Shown here: one piece after another, positions 1 through 12,266 of the stretch
Layout of the letters: every line of letters starts with the position of its first letter
Position numbering within the stretch: position 1 is the stretch's first letter
From: Paramecium octaurelia
Lineage: Eukaryota > Ciliophora > Oligohymenophorea > Peniculida > Parameciidae
Assembly: GCA_905182995.1 (NCBI GenBank)
Contig: CAJJDP010000035.1
Span: forward strand, 200,681-264,680
Length of the DNA: 64,000 nt
Direction: 5' to 3'
Translations under genes and position numbers: made by a program
Notes under the pieces: generated by a model
What the model was told of the DNA's origin: nothing
Seen by the model: only the letters and a program-made list of their open reading frames with translations
The model's database searches: none

Positions 1-724
1 GGATTGTTTGATGCTACTATTAGATTAATAAGTTAAGACTTCAACTCTTACCCAGATCATAGAATCAACTTCTTTGAGTTTTTACGATCTTGTGTCCAAT
101 ACCATTTAGTGGCATTATTTAATATGCCCTAAGACTAATTTAAATTAATGATAGACTGCATTGTTTGGGCATTCAAACATCAAGTACCTAATTTATAAGA
201 ATTGGGATTGGATGTCTTATACTATATCCTATAAGTAATTATCTATTAATATTTCAAAGTAAGTCAATAGTGACATAGTTGTTGCCAATCAATTTTATTC
301 CCTCTATCATTTAAGATTGTTAAAGGATATTCTAGAAATTTTGACTGATAATCTACATGCTAGTGGATTTAAACATTAAAGCCAAATTTTAATGATCTTG
401 TTCTAAGTTGCCTCTAATTAACAGATCACAAGTAAATTATCCAATGAACAAATCGGTACAAACTTAGAATTTATATCCCAATATCTTGTAAATTCCTTAT
501 ATAATGCCTTCCCTAATGTTAGCAAACAATAAACTGAATTACACATTGCTAGAATGTTTTAGAACTTAAATAATGCACACAACTTTAGAGTATTATTTAT
601 TCATCTATTTTTTTAGTAAGAACTTAGTGATTACTTAATAAATTTAAAATAATTCCAAGAAAGCCATGATCATTTAAAACAAACAGAAAATACAGATGAG
701 TTATAAACAGCTAAGCCTTAATGA
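1..724 (+). CDS. XPO1: Exportin-1 (CRM1), C-terminal part
   Basis: This is the C-terminal 232 residues of the nuclear export receptor that carries NES cargo and RanGTP out of the nucleus. Its 5' end lies outside the window. HEAT-repeat landmarks of CRM1 are visible: YPDHRINFFEFLRS, QFKLMIDCIVWAFKH and NQFYSLYHLRLLKDIL, matching the family block order up to the C-terminus. One intron at 235-259 (25 nt, GTA...AAG) restores exact alignment spacing between YYILQ and QVNSD. Translation needs TAA/TAG as Gln and ends at TGA 722-724. The acidic tail that follows the last helix is short. Identification is firm; the AAG acceptor is inferred from the alignment. Confidence 0.93.
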
Positions 725-1610
725 AATGACATTAAATATTATACAAAAAAATATATATATTTAATCTAATAATATTGAAAAATCATTCTTATTATTTTAT
801 TAATTTCATATCATGCATCATCAATGAGAAAACTCAACCTTCATATTTCTGCTTATATCCCATATGCATTTAGCTATTGATAAGACTATTTTATATCCTA
901 ATTCACCTAGATTGATGCTATATAAGATAATATTAGATTTTAATTTAGACATTTCTGTGTAAGCTATAACACTTATATAGCAAAGAATACAATACAAACA
1001 AACCTATTATTGGATTGCTACTAAAAATATGAGATTATGAATAAGTAATTTCTAATTTAGTCTACTAGAAACTTATATAATCAAGATTTTATAAATAGAT
1101 TTTAATCTATCAATTACTCAAATCATTTGATTATGAAAGCCAGTCTTGATATCTCTCAAAATTATAATAATCTATGAAAATAATTGAATTTTTCGAGTAT
1201 TATCATAACATTATTAATTCTATTAAATAAAGCTATTAGGATTAAAGAGAGAATTAACTTTTGCTACGAATATTTATTCAAAATTTAAACTAATTGATGA
1301 ATGTGTGAAGTGAAGATGGCTACTCTTACTCTATTAACAACTAACTAAGATGAAAACGACTTAATATTTTTAATATTTAATTCATCATGAACTTATGTTC
1401 TGATAGAATTAAAGAATATTTTAAGTTCAGAAAATATTACTCTAGACCTTAGACTTGCTTACTTTAACAAATTAATGATGGAAAATGTAGTATTGATGAA
1501 GATACTTATCTTATCTTATATGTAAATATTATCTTAAATAATTAACTAGTTAAGTATGTCGGTGTTGTTAATTTTGAATATGTCTCCAGCATTAATACCA
1601 TAAGCTCAAT
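725..1610. other. Intergenic, no gene recognised
   Basis: About 0.9 kb of AT-rich sequence. Only short frames are present on either strand and none shows a recognisable motif. Upstream exons of the small gene that begins at 1611 could hide here. Confidence 0.5.
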
Positions 1611-1955
1611 ATGGATGTGACTATTACTCATGGTTAGAGATGTAAAACTATATAAAATCTTTTAAGGGGCAAAGACAACACATTAACTTACTACTTAAAT
1701 GACTCTCATCGTGAATAATCCATTAAATTGATCCTCAAAAGCAATTAAGTTCCAATCATATTACAGAAACCAAATGATGATTATAGCGGAGTCGATCTAA
1801 TCCATTTAGGATATATATCCTCGCCAATTGACAAATCTGATCAAGATGCTCTAATATAAAAAATGAATTCAGAGCTTAAAGATCAAGAGAAGGACTTTAA
1901 TACAACCATATTGTATGAACAGACGACCATTTCGTTTTACGAAGATGATTAATGA
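1611..1955 (+). CDS. Small hypothetical protein (114 aa)
   Basis: I do not recognise this protein. ATG at 1611 is the first in-frame start after a TGA, and the frame stays open to TGA 1953-1955 without needing an intron. The product is soluble-looking and charged, with a polar middle (KPNDDYSGVDLIHLGYISSP) and an acidic, coiled-coil-prone C-terminus (MNSELKDQEKDF). The frame is richer in G and C than the flanking DNA, as other genes here are. A chance frame of this length is possible in this code, so confidence is moderate. Confidence 0.5.
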
Positions 1956-3043
1956 TTAATTATTTATAAGCACCAATTAGATTTTAGAAATGTTAATTTT
2001 TTCTTAATTTTACTCTAATAATTATGGATAGAGGTAATTAATCTTAATTCAAAAGAAGCGTGCTCATATTTATAATTTTTTTAATAGTCTTTCATTCTTA
2101 ATTTTGTCTACTGAATTTAAATTTCTTGCAATTCATTTAAATATTAAGTAAAACTAATTGAAATTCATTGTATACCATCTGTTATCGTTGTCATTTGCAC
2201 ATATTACTGGATACTGTTAAAAGCCTAAATTCAATCAAATTTTAACAAAAATTATGTTCTATTCAAAAAACTACCAATAGTTATTATAAAATAAAATGAG
2301 ATAATTTCTTTTTATAAATTCAAAATTTCTTAACAAGAAAGCATTAATTAAAGTTACACTTTTTTACTCTATTTTAATCCATATTATTGTTAAATTGTAA
2401 TTTAAATTTTATTTTATAATTGTTATTTTGCAGTATCAAACTAATTTAGAAGCATTCAACTATAAAAGATTCTATTTTTAATTAACTTTTAAATAATATT
2501 ACATTATAATATTAGCATTTATATTATTCATATACTGGTTAAACCTTTAAGTATTTAATAAACAATAATTTTTTTCCCTTATTAAAAGTGTTGAGTCTTA
2601 ACTTTTAACTTAATGTTAAATTCAAAGCGATATCCCCTAATATTTCACTCATATCCATTAGATCAGAGTTTTATAATTAACAATTAATTTATTACATTTA
2701 ACTATTCTCTAATAAATATTTATATTTAATCACTTCAAATTATATTAAAATAATATTCATAATTGAAAGAGAAAAAGATATTAAAATATTAATTTAGTGT
2801 TTCTATGTATCTTAAGATTTTTGAATAATATGCAAATAACAAGTATAAAAATGAATTAGTCTTACAAATGATTATATCTATGATATAATGAATCATTTAC
2901 CATAGTTTTCAAAATTAAACAAAGTAAATACGATAGATAATCATTTATAAAAATGCATTTTAACAATTTTGCAGAGTAGTGTTTTAACATATTGTTCCTA
3001 ATTAATATGGTTTTAATTATATAAATATTTTCCAAAATTAAAA
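1956..3043. other. Intergenic, very AT-rich
   Basis: About 1.1 kb with long A/T runs and no convincing coding frame on either strand. Short minus-strand frames around 2860-3110 lack any coding signal. Confidence 0.6.
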
Positions 3044-3506
3044 ATGATTTAATCTGAGGAACAATAATGCAGTAATAATTCAATCGATACTCTTCAATAA
3101 TATGCAAACCAACTCGAATAGGCCATTATTCAAAAGCAATAATCAATTGAAGCTTAAAGGATTAAATTTTTTGAAATAATAAAAAAGTAAAATTAATAGC
3201 TAGAATAGGATTTCTTTTGATTTTGATGTACATAATATTGAACCTCAGGAAATTGAATCCTATTTGAAATCTATAGCTCTAATCCCTGAAGATTTTGATG
3301 AACCATTAATAAAAAAGAAGAATAAAAATAATATAATAAGAATTAAAATGGTATAGGAATAGCAACCTGTTTCAGAAGTGCCATCAAAACAAAAAAGAAA
3401 ATATACAAAAAAATAACCATCAGAGGAAAAATAATAGCAAAAAAGAAAGAGGAGGACAAAAAAGGAAATGGAAAATGCAAGAATGCAAGAATAAAAATAA
3501 TAATGA
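3044..3506 (+). CDS. Small Lys/Arg-rich coiled-coil protein (146 aa)
   Basis: Unrecognised. ATG 3044 opens a short Gln-rich coiled coil (LQQYANQLEQAIIQKQQ). A 22-nt intron at 3187-3208 (GTAAAA...ATAG) joins it in phase to an acidic middle (PEDFDEP) and a strongly basic C-terminal tail with KRKYTKK and KRKRRTKKE clusters that resemble nuclear localisation signals. The stop is TGA 3504-3506. Intron and frame are mutually consistent (147 codons). A nuclear role is only suggested by the basic clusters. Confidence 0.6.
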
Positions 3507-4126
3507 TTATTATATTTATCATAATATATGTTTGCCTATCTCTTCTACTCACTAATTCATACAATATAAAATAATTTATATAAACTAAAATATTTCATAT
3601 ATTTGTAATTACTAATACTATTATTTTATTTATAATTATATCATATGACACCAATGACCTTTTTGAATTCTTCAAAAATTGCTATTAAATTCATGGATTT
3701 CAATTTTTCATCCATTGTTAATGTTTTCTTTCCAATAGCCATCAGATTGAGTCACATTCAGAAATCAATTTCTAGAAATTAGATCAATGCTACTTATATC
3801 CCTTTTAGCACTCTTAGAAGAGTCATATATATTATCAATGAATAATAACAGAATAAGTTATTATATATGAAAAGTAATTCCATGCAAGGAACACTTCTAA
3901 TAGCCCAATCATTAAAACTTACCTACTACAATCATTCGTAGTTAATCTAATTCAGAACCAAAATTTTCTTAATCTTCACTATCAGATTCTTCAATGATTT
4001 TCTTTTATTTTACAGATGCCATCTTTACTCTTAGATATAATACAAAAATACTGTATGGATTTGAAGAATATCAATATCCTTAATAACTTCTTTAAATCCT
4101 AACTCTTTCTTTGATAGTAATTGCTC
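3507..4126. other. Ambiguous region, possible small minus-strand exons
   Basis: A minus-strand ATG at about 4022 starts a short acidic frame (MASVKQKKIIEESDSEDQE) followed by a plausible 26-nt GTAAG...TAG intron, but no coherent gene emerges after it. Another minus-strand frame starting MAIGKKTLTMDEK ends near 3648. The frames do not join, so these may be fragments or a decayed gene. Confidence 0.25.
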
Positions 4127-4500
4127 TCAAAAGGTAATCATATCTGATTTTAATAGAAATAATTTACATTTTTTGTGTTACTAAGAAAATTATATAACAA
4201 TGTTGTATTTTTTTTCTATTTCTAAATTTTCAATAAGTTCCATAACCATTTCTTCTTGAGGCTATGAATTTTAGTTTTACAAATCTTTTAACTTTATATA
4301 CCCTGATTGGTGTCATGTTTAAATGGTTTCCAGACTACCAGCAAGTTCTTAGGCTTTAAATTTTACTTTCATTATATTTTAGATTAGCCTAAACTTGAAT
4401 CATAAACAAAAAATCAGTCTTCATATTTTTAATGACAATAATCAAAAGATATTTTGGTTCTTCTTTTTTAGAATACTAATCAGCCCATGGAATAACTCAG
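4127..4500 (-). CDS. Unknown protein, incomplete model
   Basis: A minus-strand frame encodes PWADQYSKKEEPKYLLIIVIK..., continues through LRTCWQSGNHLNMTPIRVYKVKR, crosses a 19-nt GTAAAA...ATAG intron and finishes with an acidic helix (PQEEMVMELIENLEIEKK), ending at TGA (4129-4127). I could not place its start: upstream frames are interrupted by TGA near 4497. The frame beyond the stop stays open for about 60 codons, which may mean a decayed longer gene. No family recognised. Confidence 0.35.
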
Positions 4501-4748
4501 AATTTATAGTTTCATTAATTATAATTAAATTCTTGTAAATATTCAATTTGATAATTTCAATCTTTCTATAGAAAAGTTAGTATATAATATATCAAATTAT
4601 ATATCTTATTATTAAGCTTGTAAATCATCAAATGAAATACATAGCTCTGGTTGCTGTAAAATTAAAATAATTTTAATATACTTTATTAAATATATATTAT
4701 GAAATTACACAATTAGTCAATAATTATTAGTTTAAATAAATATTAAAA

Positions 4749-6006
4749 ATGCTGCAATTTGATTAAGAGAAACCTATTGGAAATTTATATAAAATTACTA
4801 CTAAGCTTGGAAGTGGTTCATTTGGAGAAGTTTTCAAAGGAGTAAACATGGAAACTAATGAGATTGTAGCAATTAAATTGGTAAAATTTGAATTTGATTA
4901 AATTTATTTAGGAAAGTTAAGAAGCTCAAATGCCTCAAATTAAACATGAATTTTAAATATTATCTGCAATTTAAGGAAATGGTATATTGATATTCTTATC
5001 TTAGGTATTCCAAAAGTACATTGGTTTGGACTATGGGAGGATAAAACAGTGATGGTTATGGAATTGTTGGGTTATAATTTAGAACAACTCTTCAATTTGG
5101 TTAACCGAAGATTCGAATTAAAGACCATGTTAATGCTTATAGATTAAATGGTATTTTTATGAAAAGATCTATTAGTTTTTAGATAGATATTATATCTCTC
5201 CTCCATTCAAAAGGATATATATATCGTGATATCAAGCCAGAAAATTTCTTAATGGGAATCAATAAAAAATATAACACAATTTACATAATTGATTTTGGTT
5301 TATCTAAAAAATATAAGGATAAAAAGACCGGAGAGCATATTCTTTACAAAGAAAATAAAGGATTAATTGGAACAGCCAGGTATGTCAGTTTAAATACACA
5401 CCTTGGGATAGGTATATTATTTATTTAAAATTAAGAGTAAAGCAGACGAGATGATATGGAATCTTTGGGATATTTATGGTTATATTTTCTAAAAGGATCT
5501 TTACCTTGGCAAGGTCTAAATGTAAACAACAGGGAAGAAAAGTATGAATTGATTAAAACAATAAAATAAACTATTTCAGTTGAGGATTTATGTAATGGAT
5601 TGCCTAATGAATTTGTAAAGTACTTTCAACACTGTAGATAACTTAAATTTGAAGAAGAACCAGATTATAAGAGGTTTAAAATGTTGTTTAGGGATTTATT
5701 CTTTAAATTAGATTTTGTTTGGGACTACTAATTTAATTGGATTGATTCACTCTAACAAGAATAAATCCAATCTATTATGCCGACCAGAAATAGCAAGAAC
5801 TCTTTATCAAGTCATAAAGGAGGAAGTATTATTTACTCAAATATTGAGGTTATAATCTGAAGACAGAAGAGGAAGACGAAGTCATAGAAAAAATTGAATT
5901 CAAAATTGGAGGGGACTCTCAGGCGAATTAAAAAAATGTTAAACCAATTATAAATATAGATAAACTCATTAGCAAACCAAATTTATTTGAAAGTATTTTC
6001 AAATGA
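4749..6006 (+). CDS. Casein kinase 1 family protein kinase
   Basis: A Ser/Thr kinase of the CK1 group. Visible in order are the glycine loop [13 protein letters not shown] with the ATP lysine, the catalytic loop [19 protein letters not shown] (DFG), and the CK1-specific [13 protein letters not shown] activation-segment signature. The kinase core ends near FKLDFVWDY and is followed by a polar, acidic tail. Introns lie at 4881-4911 (31 nt), then 23, 32 and 24 nt, plus one of about 23 nt near the 3' end whose exact ends I could not fix. The 24-nt intron ends AAG, proven by the QSRRDD signature it interrupts. Stop TGA 6004-6006. It converges on the next gene with about 100 bp between. Confidence 0.9.
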
Positions 6007-6107
6007 TTATAATATTCAAAGGAAATTATATGTTAAAAGAAATAAATATTTTATTAATAGAAGAATTTAATTCAATACAGTTTTATATTATTAGAATTTT
6101 TATTAAC

Positions 6108-6659
6108 TCAAATTTCCTAACTTTATTATATAGATTGATAAATGGTCCGATAAATTGGCATGGTTTTAAGTTCCTCATTATTTTATTACTCATTCTGTTT
6201 ACTTATCAAATTCTGATATTCATTCAATTATTTTTGCAAAGAAATCATATTCTATTATTATTATTAAGAAGCTTTTTTTAGCTTAATATTTTAAGCTTGA
6301 AGCTCCAACAACATTTTGTCCTTCTGACTTTCCTGGATTACATATGCTGCTTCTATGTTGATTTTAGCTTATTCTTTTGCAACTTATTTCCCCATTCTCA
6401 ATATCTCTAATTCTTTTTTGAGATTTTAGATTTCCTAATCTTTTTATCTGATAATTTCTATTAAATATTGAGGACTTTACATTATATCTCTAATAAAAAT
6501 TATTAGAGCGATTTTTTATTTAAGCCAAATTGTTCAAAATTCTAGATTATTCTATCAAGCTTTCTGTATTATATCATTTATCCAATTGCTAAATTAATAA
6601 TTGTAGGTGTACTTTAATGCTATCTGTACCAATTAGGATTCTTTATAATAATTCTTCAT
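6108..6659 (-). CDS. Coiled-coil protein
   Basis: Unrecognised coiled-coil protein, likely structural. The best-supported part reads DQEIQNLKKELEILRMGKQ, continues as a long Glu/Lys/Gln/Leu helix and ends with a Gln run and a short Tyr-containing tail at TGA (6110-6108). The ATG at 6659 (MKNYYKES) is a reasonable start, but one or two introns between 6590 and 6480 are needed to connect the frames and I could not fix their ends. A plus-strand frame overlapping 6003-6281 is its antisense shadow. Confidence 0.6.
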
Positions 6660-6804
6660 AGATATAGAATTAAAATGTAATTAATTTGTTAAATCCTTTA
6701 TATATAATTGTTTACTTTTTGATAAAAAAATCGAACAGTGAATACTTGATTGTACAAGAGATAAGATATAAGTTTATAAATTTGAAATTTTATATTTATA
6801 AACT

Positions 6805-7877
6805 TCATTATTTTTTTGGACTCTGCTAATTATTATTTTTATGATTTAATAATTTCTTGGGTTATTTATTGTTTTGCTGATTTTATGCTTGAGGTCTATT
6901 GTAATTGGATGTTTAATAAAACCCAGGATTATTGAAAGATTATTATGATTATTACTATTATTATTGCTATTATTACTATATTTGTAAGGGTTGTTATTAT
7001 AGCTGTTATTAATTCCAAAATGAAGGTTAGGCTATAATTATAGTAAAATATACCAACTCCACTCCAAGGACTTTAGTAATAATACGCACATTATTAATAA
7101 TATTGATTTTAAAACTATTACTGTTTCCTTCTTTAATAAGAAGCTACAGAGAAAGTGAACGGCATTGATTCAAAGACACTGATATATTCTTAAAACTAAA
7201 TAGCAAAATTTGAATTGGAGTCTCTTTCATTTCTCTTTCTTTACTTAAAAAATTAGATATTAATAAATACTTCTGAATTATCCAATTCTTTGAAAGCCTT
7301 CAACATGCAACTTTTTTAGGGTTATTTTTCGAAGGCAGAATAGATTAAATCACCATTCTCAATTTAAGTACAATCAATTAATTCATGAATGCATTTTCCA
7401 CTTGATTATTGAATTGAACTTAATTCATTATATGGTAAATCTCTTACAAAAACCTTTTGTCTATTAGATTATTACCCATTCAATTTGAAAAGACCCAAAC
7501 CATTTATTCTCTTCTGCCCAATATATGAAATGCTTAGTTTCTCTAAAATAACTGACAATTTTAGCCAATCCAATAAAATGAGATGTTTGAGTAACATTAA
7601 ATAATAAATAAACCGGACGAGATGCATCATTTAATTTCTAATTATTACGACTCGAACTAAGGATTTTATAGAATAGCTACCTAGTCCAGATGCCGTATTT
7701 AATAGCACGGTGAACATTATCTTTAGTTGGAGCACGTATCAAAAAGTAAGTTGCTTCTGGTTCAAGTGGCTGATGAATATTTTGAAGACATTTAAACGTT
7801 TTGGTTATTTCTTCAAAATTTTCATAATTATCTAAATATTAAGCTTCTGGTTATGGACAATTAGGATTTGTTTGCAT
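6805..7877 (-). CDS. YTH-domain RNA-binding protein (m6A reader)
   Basis: Predicted reader of N6-methyladenosine in RNA. After about 40 residues the YTH domain begins (ATYFLIRAPTKDNVHRAIKYG). It includes the cage tryptophan of GIWT (residue 64), the core RPVYLLFNVTQTSHFIGLAK and a second aromatic-cage tryptophan in FIYWAEENKWFG (residue 111), ending with FVRDLPYNE. The C-terminal half is a low-complexity tail dominated by Gln, Asn and Tyr, including a run of more than ten glutamines, which suggests phase-separation behaviour. Three introns (24, 22 and 22 nt) are in phase, giving 334 residues. The start codon is 30 bp from the divergent SmF start. Confidence 0.93.
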
Positions 7878-7907
7878 ATTAATATTTATTTATTTAAATA
7901 TTAATTC
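7878..7907. promoter_or_regulatory. 30-bp divergent intergenic region (YTH / SmF)
   Basis: Only 30 bp, nearly all A and T, separate the start codons of the YTH gene (minus, 7877) and SmF (plus, 7908). Both promoters and both 5' UTRs must fit in this spacer or overlap the neighbouring coding region. No specific motif is evident. Confidence 0.6.
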
Positions 7908-8230
7908 ATGGATGTATATATATCATATATTTGCTTTAGACTGTTTCAGATATCAATCCAAGACCATTCCTTGAAGAAATCACAAGAAAGCAGATCATAG
8001 TCAGATTAAAATGGGGATGGGAATTAAGAGGTAATATAAATTATCTAATTATTAGGGGTTTTAAAAAGCTCAGACTAATACATGAACCTGCATGTAATTT
8101 TATTTGTATAATTCTATAGATGTTGAATACAGAAGAGTACGTTGATGGGAAGAGCAGAGGAATTTTAGGAGAAGTATTGGTTAGATGTAATAATGTTTTG
8201 TACATCAGACAATGTCCTGACGAAAAATGA
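7908..8230 (+). CDS. SNRPF: Small nuclear ribonucleoprotein SmF
   Basis: A core Sm-ring protein of spliceosomal snRNPs, 81 residues, the usual length for SmF. Sm motif 1 is [12 protein letters not shown]...[13 protein letters not shown] and Sm motif 2 is [14 protein letters not shown], with the SmF-typical SSDQYMNLHM and NTEEYVDG between them. Three introns are present: 7914-7939 (26 nt, right after the second codon), 8031-8055 (25 nt) and 8094-8119 (26 nt). All are GTA...TAG and in phase. It shares a 30-bp bidirectional spacer with the YTH gene. Confidence 0.95.
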
Positions 8231-9102
8231 TCTTAAATTCAATTATATATGCATTAAATTTTAGAAATCTAAACAAATAGTATTATATGGTTTATAGGTG
8301 TAACTTAATGAGTTAAAAGAATACTAATAAAATTTAACAAACTATTTAGTATGCCCTTATTCTAGCGTATTATTGACATCAGAATATTTATTGATATTAT
8401 TGATTGAAAATGAATCTGAGATACTCGTTATATACCTGAAAGTTTAATATCAAAGACTTAAAGTAACATGTTATCATACTATGAAATATTAAACCAAAGA
8501 ATGGGAGTTAACTATTATATTTTTAATTTGAAAGAGAACTTATCTTCTAAAACTAAACTTAAAGATATTGCTTTGTTTGATTTAAATTATATAATTTTCT
8601 CAAAGCTTTTTTATTAAATTCATTAGTATTCATCAAGTTTTTGAAAAAAAGATCATCTTAAGATTCTAGTCTTTTTCTTTTGCGTAGTTTCCTCTTAAAC
8701 AATAGATCAGCATCAGTTCAAGTATGAAGAGTAAATAAAACAACAATGAATTTACTTTGGCTAACAAATCATTCAATCAATAATACTGATTTTGGCAAAA
8801 GACACGCTTTTTGATTGAAAAATAGATGTATTAAATGATAATTTTAATTATTCTCAATCAATTTATAATAAAAAATCAAATAATAGAGAATTGTAATTTG
8901 ATAAAACATATTATTTATTTTATTCAAGTTTGTCTTTCTAGGTTTCTCGATTTTAAGGTAAATTTTAATATTTTCAATTATGTAAATTTGGACCGTGTTG
9001 GAAGATTATAAGTTAATAGAATTTATTAATAACTTATAATTATTAATAGTAATCATGATGAAACATTGTATATACAATAAAAATGTTTTAATAAATAATT
9101 AA
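8231..9102. other. Intergenic, no gene recognised
   Basis: About 0.9 kb. A plus-strand frame runs from within SmF (ATG 8192) to 8542, but it overlaps SmF coding sequence and matches no family, so I treat it as chance. The rest shows nothing. Confidence 0.5.
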
Positions 9103-10646
9103 ATGAATAAATAATTTTTGATTCTTTATGAATTTTTGGAAACTAACTCAGGAAAAATATTTTTAGTAGAAGAGAAATAGTAAAATACTTCAAACAAATA
9201 TTATGCGTATTTATTTAGTAAATTATTGATTCCAAATGAATGCTTAAAAGATGAAATAAAATTTCTTGAATAATCAAATCACCGAGATTTATTTAGAAAA
9301 TATATTAAAATGCATAAAGATGATCAAAAATAATTATATTTATTTGATTATATTGAAGGGAGTCAATTTTTAGATCAAAAGATTAAGGATTATGGGAAAC
9401 TTACGAAATCTTTTGTATATTCTGAAATACAATAATACCTTAAAAACTTATTATTAGCCTTATATCAATTGCATTCAAAAGATATTCCTGGGAGAGTTTT
9501 TTCAACTTTCAATATAGTTGTTTAACCTGGTGAAAAAATTGTATTAATGGATTTTGGATTTGAACCAGAAATTGAAAAAAATCATTTAGATATATTAGCA
9601 CCACCTGAATATTTGAAGAAAATAATCAATAAAGGTATTATTTTGTAAATATTTAGAAAATTATGATAAATTTGATTTAAAATTTGACTCTTGGTTGGTT
9701 GGAGCATTTTTATATCACTTAATAAAGTTTTAATCTATTAACTAGGTTAATGTAAACAATAGTTATGTACGATATAAATATGATTAAAAAGAATAATTTT
9801 ATGAATATTTGAATAGTATCAAATTTATTCCTTGTTAAACTTCAAGATACAAAAATACTCTGCTCTCCTTAGTATAAGATTTACTTACTTGTGATCCAAA
9901 CAAAAGATTATCCTTTTATCAAATTTATTAACATCCATTCATTAAAGATCTTAAAATTGACCAATTAGATTCTTATCTTCAATTCTATCAGAAATGTGAA
10001 TATATTAGAGATTTAAAAAATGATGCATTTAATACTGGATCATTTTTTATGAATACTCAAAAAGAAAGATCTGTTATTTAGTTTCCATAAAAACTTGAGT
10101 TGATATATTCTTGCAATGTTCTCACTAATTAAGTATAATCATAAAAGAATCAAATTGAAATAATTCAAACCATTTCTAACTATAAAGAGAAGACGAATTA
10201 ACCTGATTATTTGGTTGTTATTATGAACACACCATAATTTTCAGATCGAAGTTATTATGAATATTGGTTTCAAATTTAATTAGATTGTTTGAGATGCTAT
10301 ATATTAGCTTCAGCAAAAGACAAAATTACTATTGTTTTTAAATCTACCAATCACTTTGAATAGATCTATACATTTATTATTAATAAAATGCATTTACTTA
10401 TTTTAAGTGAAATGAATAGTTATTTGCAATCAGAACTTTATTAAAATAAACCAAATAAAAATTGGAAAATATTTTTAAATCAACATTAAAAAGATTTAAT
10501 CGCATCTGAATAAATAAATTTATATCTAAAGGAATTATAACAACAATTGCTTACCATTTTGTAAAAACATCAAGAAGTCCATAAAAAAGAGGACGATTCG
10601 CTTCCTGAATTAATAAAGCTAGCATTGAACAACGATAAAGTTCAAA
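9103..10646 (+). CDS. Pseudokinase family protein, copy A (cut by assembly gap)
   Basis: A divergent protein kinase-like gene. Its N-terminus (ETNSGKIFLVEEK) resembles a glycine-loop strand without the usual pattern. The catalytic loop is HSKDIPGRVFSTFN, where HRD is replaced by GRV, while DFG is kept (LMDFGFEP); the VAIK lysine is not evident. A 22-nt intron lies at 9635-9656. The C-lobe (DPNKRLSFYQIYQHPF) is followed by an unrelated C-terminal region ending in coiled coil. It is cut at the N at 10647. From 9265 onward it is identical to copies B and C apart from one base in B; its first 54 codons differ from copy C. Likely non-catalytic. Confidence 0.8.
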
Positions 10647-10647
10647 N
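10647..10647. other. Single-N assembly join 1
   Basis: One N. The 1,382 bases before it (9265-10646) recur directly after it (10648-12029) with one difference seen, at 11405-11410 (gatgca versus gaagca). This is the signature of two contigs joined without merging their overlap. Confidence 0.9.
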
Positions 10648-12265
10648 CTTGAATAATCAAATCACCGAGATTTATTTAGAAAATATATTAAAATGCATAA
10701 AGATGATCAAAAATAATTATATTTATTTGATTATATTGAAGGGAGTCAATTTTTAGATCAAAAGATTAAGGATTATGGGAAACTTACGAAATCTTTTGTA
10801 TATTCTGAAATACAATAATACCTTAAAAACTTATTATTAGCCTTATATCAATTGCATTCAAAAGATATTCCTGGGAGAGTTTTTTCAACTTTCAATATAG
10901 TTGTTTAACCTGGTGAAAAAATTGTATTAATGGATTTTGGATTTGAACCAGAAATTGAAAAAAATCATTTAGATATATTAGCACCACCTGAATATTTGAA
11001 GAAAATAATCAATAAAGGTATTATTTTGTAAATATTTAGAAAATTATGATAAATTTGATTTAAAATTTGACTCTTGGTTGGTTGGAGCATTTTTATATCA
11101 CTTAATAAAGTTTTAATCTATTAACTAGGTTAATGTAAACAATAGTTATGTACGATATAAATATGATTAAAAAGAATAATTTTATGAATATTTGAATAGT
11201 ATCAAATTTATTCCTTGTTAAACTTCAAGATACAAAAATACTCTGCTCTCCTTAGTATAAGATTTACTTACTTGTGATCCAAACAAAAGATTATCCTTTT
11301 ATCAAATTTATTAACATCCATTCATTAAAGATCTTAAAATTGACCAATTAGATTCTTATCTTCAATTCTATCAGAAATGTGAATATATTAGAGATTTAAA
11401 AAATGAAGCATTTAATACTGGATCATTTTTTATGAATACTCAAAAAGAAAGATCTGTTATTTAGTTTCCATAAAAACTTGAGTTGATATATTCTTGCAAT
11501 GTTCTCACTAATTAAGTATAATCATAAAAGAATCAAATTGAAATAATTCAAACCATTTCTAACTATAAAGAGAAGACGAATTAACCTGATTATTTGGTTG
11601 TTATTATGAACACACCATAATTTTCAGATCGAAGTTATTATGAATATTGGTTTCAAATTTAATTAGATTGTTTGAGATGCTATATATTAGCTTCAGCAAA
11701 AGACAAAATTACTATTGTTTTTAAATCTACCAATCACTTTGAATAGATCTATACATTTATTATTAATAAAATGCATTTACTTATTTTAAGTGAAATGAAT
11801 AGTTATTTGCAATCAGAACTTTATTAAAATAAACCAAATAAAAATTGGAAAATATTTTTAAATCAACATTAAAAAGATTTAATCGCATCTGAATAAATAA
11901 ATTTATATCTAAAGGAATTATAACAACAATTGCTTACCATTTTGTAAAAACATCAAGAAGTCCATAAAAAAGAGGACGATTCGCTTCCTGAATTAATAAA
12001 GCTAGCATTGAACAACGATAAAGTTCAAAACCCATATGAATACTTTTTGAATGGTTATTCAGATGCTATATAAATGCTACTCTAACATATTAATTAATTA
12101 ATTACTTAAAATCAATAAGTAAATTTAGAAGAATTATAAGCTTACAAGAAATTAATTTATTGCTGTGTTGACATCAATTATTCTTTTCAACCTTAAACAT
12201 TTTAAGAATAATTTTAATAACTAACATAAAACAATCAAAAAGTACAACCAAAGGATATTATTAAT
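10648..12265 (+). pseudogene. Pseudokinase copy B (partial, probable assembly duplicate)
   Basis: A 1,618-bp segment bounded by N on both sides. It starts exactly where copies A and C become identical and ends inside the last exon, so it has neither start nor stop codon. It is wholly contained in copy C (12691-14308) apart from one base that changes Asp to Glu. It is most easily read as a collapsed-repeat contig placed in the scaffold rather than an independent gene. Confidence 0.7.
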
Positions 12266-12266
12266 N
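12266..12266. other. Single-N assembly join 2
   Basis: One N following copy B. The contig to its right starts in an AT dinucleotide tract, then carries copy C, which contains all of copy B. Confidence 0.9.

Noticed and set aside
6003-6281. 92-residue hydrophobic plus-strand frame
   Set aside because: Antisense shadow of the coiled-coil gene at 6108-6659. Hydrophobic shadow proteins are typical opposite Gln/Lys/Glu-rich genes.
8192-8542. 117-codon plus-strand frame starting inside SmF
   Set aside because: It overlaps SmF coding sequence in another frame. In a one-stop code and AT-rich DNA this length is expected by chance, and no family motif is present.
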